This document shows, piece after piece, positions 43,108 to 49,822 of a stretch of DNA of 52,464 nt. This stretch comes from Candidatus Binatus sp. (lineage in GTDB: Bacteria; Desulfobacterota; Binatia; Binatales; Binataceae). The notes under the pieces are model-generated. The model did not search any database. It had not been told where the DNA came from and worked only from the letters and a program-made list of their open reading frames with translations. Made by a program: the position numbers and the translations under genes. Location of the stretch: the NCBI RefSeq assembly GCF_036567905.1, contig NZ_DATCTO010000023.1:1-52464 (forward strand). The letters are read 5' to 3'. The stretch's first letter is position 1, and each line of letters opens with the position of its first letter.

Positions 43108-44306
43108 GCGTTCATCCTGACTCCGATCATCTCGAGCGCGATCGTCGCGACCCGCGCCGCCGCTCCCGGCGATCCGAGCTTCTCGCGCAATGCCGTCAGC
43201 GCGGCCACCGTTTCCGCGCGTATCGTGTCGCTCAGGAGCGGCTCGGCGGCTCGCACCAGCTTCTCCGCGGTCACGTCGCCCTGGATCAGTTCGGGCACGA
43301 TTTGCCGGCCCGCCAGGATATTCGGCATCCCGATAAATTCCACTCCCGTAACCAGCATCCGCCCTAGGATATAGGTAAGTGGCGACACTTTGTAGGCGAT
43401 AACTTCGGGGCATCCGAGCAGCGCCGTCTCCAGCGTGGCGGTCCCCGACGCGACCAGCGCGAGTTCGCTCGCCGCGACCAGGTTGTATGTGTCGCCCTCG
43501 ACAATCCTGATTCCCGCCAACTCCGTGCGTCCAACCTCGGCGAGCTCGGCCTGGGTCAGGGTCGGCGCCAGCGCGAGCGCTATTTCAAGGCCATGATCGC
43601 GCGCGACAATCCGCGCCGCCTTGACCATCGGACTCAGCAGGTAACGAACTTCGGCGCGGCGGCTGCCCGGCAGGATCGAGATGATTCGCGCGCGCGGCGG
43701 GAATCCATGGCGCTTCAGCGTCTCCTCCCGGCTCTGGACCGTGGCGACCCGATCGAGCAGCGGATGCCCAACGAATGAAACGCGCTCGCCCGCGCGATGG
43801 AACAGTTCGGCCTCGAACGGCAGCACCACCGCGAGGCGGCCCGCGCGATCCACCAGCTTGTTGATTCGGCCGCGCCGCCACGCCCAGACTTGCGGCGTGA
43901 TGTAGTAAAGCACCGGCACGCCCGCGCGCCTGGCCGTGCCGGAGAGAATCAGGTTGAACTCCGCGTAGTCAATCAGGATCACCAGGTCCGGCTTCTCCCG
44001 CCTGATGATTCGACGCAGTGCGCGAAACGCGCCGATCGTGCGCCCAATCGTGGAAGCCAGCTCCGAAAGTCCCAGCCCGTGGATGTCCTCGGTTGCGACG
44101 ATCGCCCGCACCCCGGCTGCGCGCATCTTCTCGCCCGCAATTCCGAACAGGTCGCACGACGGATCGCGCGCGAGAATTTCCCGCGCCAAATCGCCGCCAT
44201 GAAGATCGCCCGACGCCTCGCCCGCAACGATCATGATGCGGTGCCTGCGTGCGGTCTCTTTCACGCGTTCATCAGGCGGCGGCGGCGCTTCGGCATTCAA
44301 CGGCAT
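43104..44306 (-). CDS. lpxB: Lipid-A-disaccharide synthase
   Basis: A 400-residue GT19 enzyme that joins UDP-2,3-diacylglucosamine and lipid X. IMIVAGEASGDLHGGDLARE, YYITPQVWAWRRGRINKL, FVGHPLLDRV, ILPGSRRAEV and ASGTATLETALLGCPEVIAY are the family motifs in the expected order. Length matches. About 20 N-terminal residues before IMIVAGE are non-conserved, so the true start may be slightly later. The gap to the PCYCGC gene upstream is 54 nt. Confidence 0.96.
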   Translation of the reverse strand: MPLNAEAPPPPDERVKETARRHRIMIVAGEASGDLHGGDLAREILARDPSCDLFGIAGEKMRAAGVRAIVATEDIHGLGLSELASTIGRTIGAFRALRRIIRREKPDLVILIDYAEFNLILSGTARRAGVPVLYYITPQVWAWRRGRINKLVDRAGRLAVVLPFEAELFHRAGERVSFVGHPLLDRVATVQSREETLKRHGFPPRARIISILPGSRRAEVRYLLSPMVKAARIVARDHGLEIALALAPTLTQAELAEVGRTELAGIRIVEGDTYNLVAASELALVASGTATLETALLGCPEVIAYKVSPLTYILGRMLVTGVEFIGMPNILAGRQIVPELIQGDVTAEKLVRAAEPLLSDTIRAETVAALTALREKLGSPGAAARVATIALEMIGVRMNA

Positions 44307-44360
44307 CGAAGGGATTGTGATTGAAAAACACGGCGCCGCAAATAGCCCTGCCCGTGCGAT

Positions 44361-44825
44361 TCAGTTGTCGGAAGCGAACCGCCTGCGGATCGCGTCGCGT
44401 ATCTGATCGAGCGGCGAACGCTGCTCCGACATCCGTTCCGCCAGTAAGGCCTCCTCGGTGCAGATTTCGCAGGTCGCGCCATGGAGGCCGCGATAACAAT
44501 CGAGCAGATTCTGATGACCGTCCGCCTTGTCGCATCCGCAATAGCAATGCAGTTCCGCCAGTAGCGCGGGATTTTTCTCCGCAACCATGTACGCCTGCTT
44601 TACCGGACCGGTGAACTGGTTTGGATCGAGCGTCAAACGGCCCTGCGCCGCGTTGGCCGCGACGGTCTTGGCCTCCGCCCGCCCCGCGCAGCAGCAATGA
44701 CCCGCGATGCACATCGCTCCGCGCGCGCCGCCATTGTCCGCCGATGAACCGCCGAACGATGGCCACAGATATGTCAGCGCCAGAATCGCCGCAACCGAGG
44801 AGCCGAAAATCATTGCCCGTCTCAT
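44361..44825 (-). CDS. PCYCGC-motif cysteine-rich membrane-anchored protein
   Basis: A 154-residue protein with an N-terminal hydrophobic anchor or signal (about 5-22). It has two cysteine clusters. AMCIAGHCCCAG holds C39 and C44-46. HCYCGC (C94, 96, 98) with LLDCYRGLHGATCEIC (C110, 119, 122) is the PCYCGC domain signature. The domain's role is not established; the density of cysteines suggests metal binding, probably copper given the neighbour (inference). It lies 10 nt downstream of the SCO gene. The N-terminal CxxxxCCC group lies outside the domain signature and may be an extra metal site. Confidence 0.84.
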   Translation of the reverse strand: MRRAMIFGSSVAAILALTYLWPSFGGSSADNGGARGAMCIAGHCCCAGRAEAKTVAANAAQGRLTLDPNQFTGPVKQAYMVAEKNPALLAELHCYCGCDKADGHQNLLDCYRGLHGATCEICTEEALLAERMSEQRSPLDQIRDAIRRRFASDN

Positions 44826-44835
44826 GCTGCATCTC

Positions 44836-45426
44836 TCAACCCTTGTTCAGGGTCTTTCTGAGGTCATCGACGATATCCTGGGCTTTTACGATTTCGCCGT
44901 TGTATTCTCGCACCAACCGCCCATCCGGCCCGATCAGCATCATATCGACCAGGTGGCCGATCGAACCGTCCGGCATGATTTGCCGGCTGAGCTTGAAGCC
45001 CGCCAGCGCTTTATCGATGTCTCCGGGACCTCCGGTCAGGAAATACCATCCTTTCTCGTTCGCCCCCTGCTGACGTGCGTAATCGAGCAACTGCTTGGGG
45101 CCGTCATGCTCGGGATCGACGCTGATCGAAACGATGGTGACCTTCGAACCGAGGTCGGTCCCCAGCCGGAGCGCGACGTTTGTCAATTTCGCCGTCTCCA
45201 TCCGGCACTCCCCCGGGCACGAGGTATAGATGAAATCCACCACCAGCGGTTTGCCCTTGAGCGACGCGAGCGAGAGCTGGTTGCCATTCTGATCGACGAG
45301 CATGGTGTCGGTGAGGCAGCTCGAGGCGGCCGTGGTTGAGTCGCCGTGGCATCCGGCGGCCGCGAACAGGCTCGAGGTCATTGCTACGATGATGGCGAGA
45401 GACCGGAGATTAGAGTGGATACTCAT
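44836..45426 (-). CDS. SCO1/SenC/PrrC family copper chaperone lipoprotein
   Basis: A 196-residue thioredoxin-fold protein. Lipobox FAAAGC (C26) predicts membrane anchoring on the periplasmic side. The SCO copper site is seen as FIYTSCPGECRMET (C70, C74) and IGHLVDMMLIGPDG (H158). SCO proteins load copper or reduce thiols at the CuA site of cytochrome oxidase. No oxidase subunit gene is present in this window. AGGA lies 6 nt before the ATG. The start abuts an unusually AT-rich spacer. Confidence 0.93.
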   Translation of the reverse strand: MSIHSNLRSLAIIVAMTSSLFAAAGCHGDSTTAASSCLTDTMLVDQNGNQLSLASLKGKPLVVDFIYTSCPGECRMETAKLTNVALRLGTDLGSKVTIVSISVDPEHDGPKQLLDYARQQGANEKGWYFLTGGPGDIDKALAGFKLSRQIMPDGSIGHLVDMMLIGPDGRLVREYNGEIVKAQDIVDDLRKTLNKG

Positions 45427-45442
45427 GTTATATCCTACTGGT

Positions 45443-45473
45443 TATATATCCGTTACTAATTTGTGAATATCAA
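45443..45473 (-). promoter_or_regulatory. AT-rich promoter-like region of the SCO gene
   Basis: On the minus strand TTGATA (45473-45468) is followed 17-19 nt later by GATATATA (45450-45443). GGATATA recurs about 10 nt further, giving a GGATATATAACC / AGGATATAAC direct repeat before the start codon. TTGATATTCACAA also resembles an incomplete FNR/CRP-type site. The region is conspicuously AT-rich in a GC-rich operon. Promoter and operator functions are inferred. Confidence 0.35.
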
Positions 45474-45502
45474 CCATGCCCTCGCTATAGCTACTCAGAT
45501 AG

Positions 45503-45955
45503 TCAGAAGAGCGCGTCTCCGGCTTTAAGATCTGCGGTCTTGATGCGTACGATTCCGGAATCGTCCTTGTGCGGCAAGCTGACGGGCACGCACGACGCTT
45601 TGCCTTCAGTCATCCGATCGATTGGGTAGTGATTCCCGCACACCCGGCAAATCAGCTCGCCCCCGACCACCCGGTAGCCGCGATGGAACGCAAAGCACTC
45701 TCGGCATGCGTCGAACACCGAGCGCACGTTGCCATCGACCCCGCGCGCGAGCACGAAGCGCAGCCGCTTGCCTGTGTCATCGGTATAACAGAAAGGCCGC
45801 GCGCTGCCGGGACGCATCGCGGACACGTTGACCACGACTTCGTTGCTGCCGGTCACGGTTGTGCAATCTGAGCTCGCGGTGAAGATGAGAAACGCGGCGG
45901 CGCCGGCTGCGAGCACCAGACCGCCGAGAAGCTTGAGCCTGAGCGGACGCATCAC
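45503..45955 (-). CDS. FtrD-like (DUF2318) iron-sulfur/metal-binding protein
   Basis: A 150-residue protein with a single N-terminal membrane segment (about 7-27). The rest is one domain with DACRECFAFHRGYRVVGGEL followed by ICRVCGNHYPIDRMTEGKAS and CVPVSLP (C84, C87, C103, C106, C122). This is the pattern of the C-terminal DUF2318/FtrD-like domain found with iron permeases and copper proteins. Here it stands alone without permease or ferredoxin parts. It precedes the SCO and PCYCGC genes on the same strand, 76 nt upstream, and follows the Gfo/Idh/MocA gene by 31 nt. Confidence 0.82.
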   Translation of the reverse strand: MMRPLRLKLLGGLVLAAGAAAFLIFTASSDCTTVTGSNEVVVNVSAMRPGSARPFCYTDDTGKRLRFVLARGVDGNVRSVFDACRECFAFHRGYRVVGGELICRVCGNHYPIDRMTEGKASCVPVSLPHKDDSGIVRIKTADLKAGDALF

Positions 45956-45986
45956 AAATCGATGCTGTCGCAGCGCAGCGCAAGCG

Positions 45987-46949
45987 TCAAGGCGCGACCG
46001 AATCCGTCAGCATCACTTCCTTGATTCTCTCGGTTAGTTCCATCACGCGAAGTCCGTCCTCGGCGCTGACCGCCGGCGTGGACCTGCTGCGAACTGCCGC
46101 GACGAACGCATTGACTTCGTCGGCCAGCGGATCGCCTTCGCCGAAATCGATCTGCTCGGCCGAGATGGTGGGGAACTGCGCGCCCGGCGCCGGCGGAGCT
46201 TTGCGATAGATCTGGATGCTGCGCGCCTCGTAATCAACCGATAGGTACGCGTCGGGCTGGAAGAAGCGAATCTTGCGTTCGCGCCGGGCCGACACGCGGC
46301 TGGTGACCAGATTTGCGATGAGACCGCTGCGGAAGCGGATGCGCGCGTTGGCGAGGTCGATTCGATCGGTAAGGATTGCGACCCCGACCGCCTCGAGCGA
46401 CGCGACCTCTGACGGCGCCACCGACAGGATCACGTCGAGGTCGTGCACCATCAGATCGAGCACCACATCCACGTCGGTGCCGCGCTCGGTGAACGGCGCG
46501 AGCCGATGGCATTCCACGAAGCGCGGATTTTTCACGATCGAATGCAGATGAACGACCGCCGGATTGAACCGCTCGAGGTGGCCTATCTGAAGAATGCGGC
46601 CGCTGGTCGACGCCAACCCGGCCAGTTCACGCGCCTGCACCAGCGTCTCGGCCATCGGCTTTTCCAGCAGCACGTCGATGCCCGATTTCAGCATCGCGGA
46701 TGCGATCTCATGATGCGTTACGCCGGGCGACGCGACCGTCACCAGGTCCACCCTGCCCGCCAGCATTCGGTAGTCGGCCAGCGGCGTCGCGCCTACTTCC
46801 ATCGCCACGGCCCGCGCCCGCTCGGCGTCGATATCGACGACGTGTGCGAGCTTGATTCCCGCAATGGCGGCGTACTTGCGCGCATGCAAGGTGCCCAGGC
46901 GGCCCGCGCCAATCACCGCGGCGCGCAGCTCAACCACCGGTTTTCGCAT
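45987..46949 (-). CDS. Gfo/Idh/MocA-family oxidoreductase
   Basis: A 320-residue NAD(P)-dependent sugar oxidoreductase. The Rossmann motif AAVIGAGRLGTLHARKYA opens the protein. VLLEKPMAETL has the catalytic EKP lysine, and DLMVHDLDVIL the conserved H-D pair. Genes of this family between lpxI and lpxB are common. In Acidithiobacillus a relative (GnnA) oxidises UDP-GlcNAc at C3 for diamino lipid A. Whether this protein does so is unclear because no GnnB aminotransferase is nearby. It overlaps lpxI by 20 nt. Confidence 0.9.
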   Translation of the reverse strand: MRKPVVELRAAVIGAGRLGTLHARKYAAIAGIKLAHVVDIDAERARAVAMEVGATPLADYRMLAGRVDLVTVASPGVTHHEIASAMLKSGIDVLLEKPMAETLVQARELAGLASTSGRILQIGHLERFNPAVVHLHSIVKNPRFVECHRLAPFTERGTDVDVVLDLMVHDLDVILSVAPSEVASLEAVGVAILTDRIDLANARIRFRSGLIANLVTSRVSARRERKIRFFQPDAYLSVDYEARSIQIYRKAPPAPGAQFPTISAEQIDFGEGDPLADEVNAFVAAVRSRSTPAVSAEDGLRVMELTERIKEVMLTDSVAP

Positions 46950-47745
46950 AGCCGTATAACGTCACGTTTTTCGCGCACGCGAGCTCGAGCGTGCGCTCGC
47001 GTTCGAGGATCAGCGCGACTTCGGCTTCGACGCCCAGCATCGCCGCGCCGATCTCGGCGAGCAATTGCACCGTAGCCGGGCCAATCGCGGGGCGATCGAA
47101 GCGCATGTCCTGCCCCGGTTTGGCCGCCTTGGCCACCACCAGGCCCGCGCCCACCAACGCGGCTGCGCGGCGCAGCGCGGCGTCGGTTCCTTCCAGCGCT
47201 TCCACCGCGGCGACCATCCCGTCGCGAACCGCGACAGTCTGGCCGATGTCGTAGCTGCCGAGCCGGCGCGCGACCGCGAATGCGAGCTCGAGGTCGCGGA
47301 TTTGCGCGGGAGTCGGCTCGGGTCCGGCGCCGACGCCGGCGCGCGCCAGCCAATGCTCGATCATCGGGATCGGATCGATCATTTCGATGCCTTCGGCTTC
47401 GACTTCACGCGCGACGCCGCGGAGCACCGCGTCGTCGCTGAAGCGTCCGATTCCCGCCAGCATCTTAAGCGCGCGCGCGTCGGGCGCGAAAGAATCTTTC
47501 AGCCGCGCGCGTGAGATGCCGCCGGCCATCGCGGCTTGCGAGACTCCGGCGTTTTTGAAGACGTCGATTATTTTCTGCAGCTCGCCGACTTTGATCCAGG
47601 TTACTTCGCCGGCCACCGAGTCAAGCGCGCGATCGCTTTCATTGAGGTGCGCGACGGCGATAATTTTTATTCCGCGCTCGCGTGCGGCGCGCGCCACTTC
47701 GAGCGGGAAGACGCCGTTGCCCGCGATGAGCCCGAGCTTATTCAC
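46930..47745 (-). CDS. lpxI: UDP-2,3-diacylglucosamine diphosphatase, LpxI type
   Basis: A 271-residue protein. KLGLIAGNGVFPLEVARAAR at the start and YDIGQTVAVRDGMVAAVEAL with EGTDAALRRAA in the second half are the LpxI (DUF1009) signatures. It hydrolyses UDP-diacylglucosamine to lipid X, replacing LpxH, whose gene is not in this window. It overlaps lpxA by 8 nt upstream and the oxidoreductase by 20 nt downstream, so translation is likely coupled. Confidence 0.95.
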   Translation of the reverse strand: MNKLGLIAGNGVFPLEVARAARERGIKIIAVAHLNESDRALDSVAGEVTWIKVGELQKIIDVFKNAGVSQAAMAGGISRARLKDSFAPDARALKMLAGIGRFSDDAVLRGVAREVEAEGIEMIDPIPMIEHWLARAGVGAGPEPTPAQIRDLELAFAVARRLGSYDIGQTVAVRDGMVAAVEALEGTDAALRRAAALVGAGLVVAKAAKPGQDMRFDRPAIGPATVQLLAEIGAAMLGVEAEVALILERERTLELACAKNVTLYGYAKTGG

Positions 47746-48619
47746 GCTCGCGGCCGACGACTCCGCGCTTCGAGTTGTTTATGAAATCAACCAGCCGCAC
47801 GACCTCGGCAACCGTACCGTACTCGTCCAGCACCTGCTTCACGGCATCGTCGCGCAGCATCTTCGAAAAGAACAGCGTGCGGATCGCGGACTTGAGCGCC
47901 GCAATCGTTTCGGGCTTGAAGCCGCGCCGCTGCAGGCCGACTTCGTTGACGCCGGCCAGCCGCGCGCGCTCGGTTCCCGCCACCATCGAGTACGGCGGCA
48001 CGTCCTGCGCCACCTTCGCGCCCGCCGCCACGATCGCGTGAGTGCCGATGCGGCTGAACTGATGCACCCCGACCTGGCCCTCGCAAATGGCGTACTCCTC
48101 GATCGCGCAGTGGCCGGCCAGCCCCGTGCACGCCGCCAGGATCACGTGGTCGCCGATGATGCAGTCGTGCGCCACGTGCGCGTACGTCATCACCAGCGTG
48201 TGACTGCCAACTTTTGTTATCATCCCACCGCCTTCGGTGCCGCGGTGAATGGTCGCGAACTCGCGAATCATGTTGTCATCGCCGATTTCGACGACTGACG
48301 GTTCGCCCTTGAATTTGAGGTCCTGCGGTTCCGCGCCGATGGCGGCGAACTGCCAGATGCGATTGCGCTCGCCAATCGTGGTGTTACGCTCGATCATCGC
48401 GCAAGGGCCGACCACGCTGCCGGCGCCTATCTTGACCTCCGGTCCGATCACCGCGCCCGGACCGACTTCGACGCTCGTGTCGAGTTCGGCGCGCTTGTCG
48501 ATGACCGCGGAGGGATGGATTCGGCCCGCTATCGGACTTGCTCCTCGACTTCCATCGCGGACAATTCCGCCTGGGCCGCCAGTTCGTCGCCGACGCGGGC
48601 CACCGCCTGCATCCGCCAC
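47738..48619 (-). CDS. lpxA: Acyl-[ACP]--UDP-N-acetylglucosamine O-acyltransferase
   Basis: A trimeric left-handed beta-helix enzyme that starts lipid A synthesis. Hexapeptide repeats run from IHPSAVIDKRAELDTSVEVG onward. MTYAHVAHDCIIGDHVILA holds the catalytic histidine region, and VGVHQFSRIGTHAIV follows. A C-terminal helical domain GLQRRGFKPETIAALKSAIR closes it. The only canonical start before the conserved core is the ATG at 48619, which overlaps fabZ by 91 nt and adds about 33 non-conserved Gly/Arg-rich residues. A rare start codon nearer the core is the alternative. Confidence 0.93.
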   Translation of the reverse strand: MADAGGGPRRRRTGGPGGIVRDGSRGASPIAGRIHPSAVIDKRAELDTSVEVGPGAVIGPEVKIGAGSVVGPCAMIERNTTIGERNRIWQFAAIGAEPQDLKFKGEPSVVEIGDDNMIREFATIHRGTEGGGMITKVGSHTLVMTYAHVAHDCIIGDHVILAACTGLAGHCAIEEYAICEGQVGVHQFSRIGTHAIVAAGAKVAQDVPPYSMVAGTERARLAGVNEVGLQRRGFKPETIAALKSAIRTLFFSKMLRDDAVKQVLDEYGTVAEVVRLVDFINNSKRGVVGRERE

Positions 48620-48984
48620 AGCGGACGATGAAATTTTAGAATTTTTACTTCCATCCGCAGCTGATCACCCGGGATTACGCGGCGGCGAAAGCGCACTTTG
48701 TCCAGTCCTGTCAGCATGAACAGACGTGCCGGGTCCCCGCCCACTTCATTGAGCGCCAGGATCGCCCCCGACTGCGCCAGCGCCTCGACGATCAACACCC
48801 CCGGCATCACGGGATGACCCGGGAAATGCCCGGCGAAGTACGGTTCGTTGAAGCTTACGTTCTTGACGGTTACGATGCGGCCCTTGACGAGTTCTATGAT
48901 GCGATCGACCAGCAGAAACGGATAGCGATGGGGCAGCAGTCCCAACACGCGCCCAAGCTCCGCGACTTTTGCGTCGTCAGGCAC
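48529..48984 (-). CDS. fabZ: 3-hydroxyacyl-[ACP] dehydratase
   Basis: A 151-residue hot-dog-fold enzyme of fatty-acid elongation. [13 protein letters not shown] and [20 protein letters not shown] carry the catalytic H53 and E67. It competes with LpxC/LpxD for 3-hydroxyacyl-ACP and is commonly clustered with lpx genes. lpxD, which usually sits between skp and fabZ, is absent: only 34 nt separate the two genes here. Confidence 0.96.
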   Translation of the reverse strand: MPDDAKVAELGRVLGLLPHRYPFLLVDRIIELVKGRIVTVKNVSFNEPYFAGHFPGHPVMPGVLIVEALAQSGAILALNEVGGDPARLFMLTGLDKVRFRRRVIPGDQLRMEVKILKFHRPLWRMQAVARVGDELAAQAELSAMEVEEQVR

Positions 48985-49018
48985 CGGGAATTACTTCGTG
49001 CATCTTGGTTCGAGCGGC

Positions 49019-49663
49019 CTACTTCGAGATCGTCGAGCGCTTGGCCGCCGCTGAGCCGAAATCCGACGGAGCCGGTGCGCCGGCCTGCTCGCTCGCGCGC
49101 GATATCCCGCCGCCGGCGCCTTCGCCGACCGAGCCTATCGTCACGTGCATCGCGTTGTAACTGCGGATTACCTGGTCGGTAATATCGATGCCTGGAGCAC
49201 CCCACAGGATCGATCCCTTCTCCATCACCATCGTGTAGCCGTCACGCTCTCCAAGCGTGCGGATGACTTGCGCAAGGTCATGCACGATTTTCGCCGTGAC
49301 CGCCTGGTCCTTGGCCTGCAACTCGTCCTTCGAGTCCTTGTAGTCGCGCTCGAAGTTCTTGAGCTTTTCCACGTACTGGTCCTGCAGACTCTGGCGCTGA
49401 TCCGGGTTCATCAGCATGCCCTTTTTTTCTATCTCGTCCTTAAGCGACTGGACCTCATTTTGCTGCCGCTGCAGTTTCGCCTCCACCGATGAGACACGGC
49501 CCTGGAATTCGGCCTTGGACCGCTTGCCGGCGTCACACTCATTGAGCGCTCGCTGCACGTCAACATACGCGAACTTCAGGTCGGCGTGCGCGGGAACTGC
49601 CGCGGACGCCACCGCAAGGAACGCACCGAACAACGCACCGATGAACAACAACCGTTGCCTCAT
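49019..49663 (-). CDS. skp: OmpH/Skp-family periplasmic chaperone
   Basis: A 214-residue exported protein. The signal peptide ends at AVPAHA. LKFAYVDVQRALNECDAGKR is the OmpH-family start. A long coiled coil (about 50-130) follows, rich in Glu/Lys/Gln, and then VIRTLGERDGYTMVMEKGSI. It keeps unfolded outer-membrane proteins soluble on their way to the BAM complex. The C-terminal about 35 residues (Gly/Ala/Ser-rich) extend beyond the typical length. It lies 159 nt downstream of bamA. Confidence 0.93.
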   Translation of the reverse strand: MRQRLLFIGALFGAFLAVASAAVPAHADLKFAYVDVQRALNECDAGKRSKAEFQGRVSSVEAKLQRQQNEVQSLKDEIEKKGMLMNPDQRQSLQDQYVEKLKNFERDYKDSKDELQAKDQAVTAKIVHDLAQVIRTLGERDGYTMVMEKGSILWGAPGIDITDQVIRSYNAMHVTIGSVGEGAGGGISRASEQAGAPAPSDFGSAAAKRSTISK

Positions 49664-49822
49664 ACAGCCCGAAAAGCCTCCTGTTGACTACCCACCTGGG
49701 ACGCGTCCGCATCGCGGCGCATCACTCGCGCTTGGGAAATATATCACAATAGTACTTCATCGAGCATCAAATCCAGTTGCCAACGCCCTCATTGTCGCTC
49801 GCTGTCGGAAAATCGATCGGCG

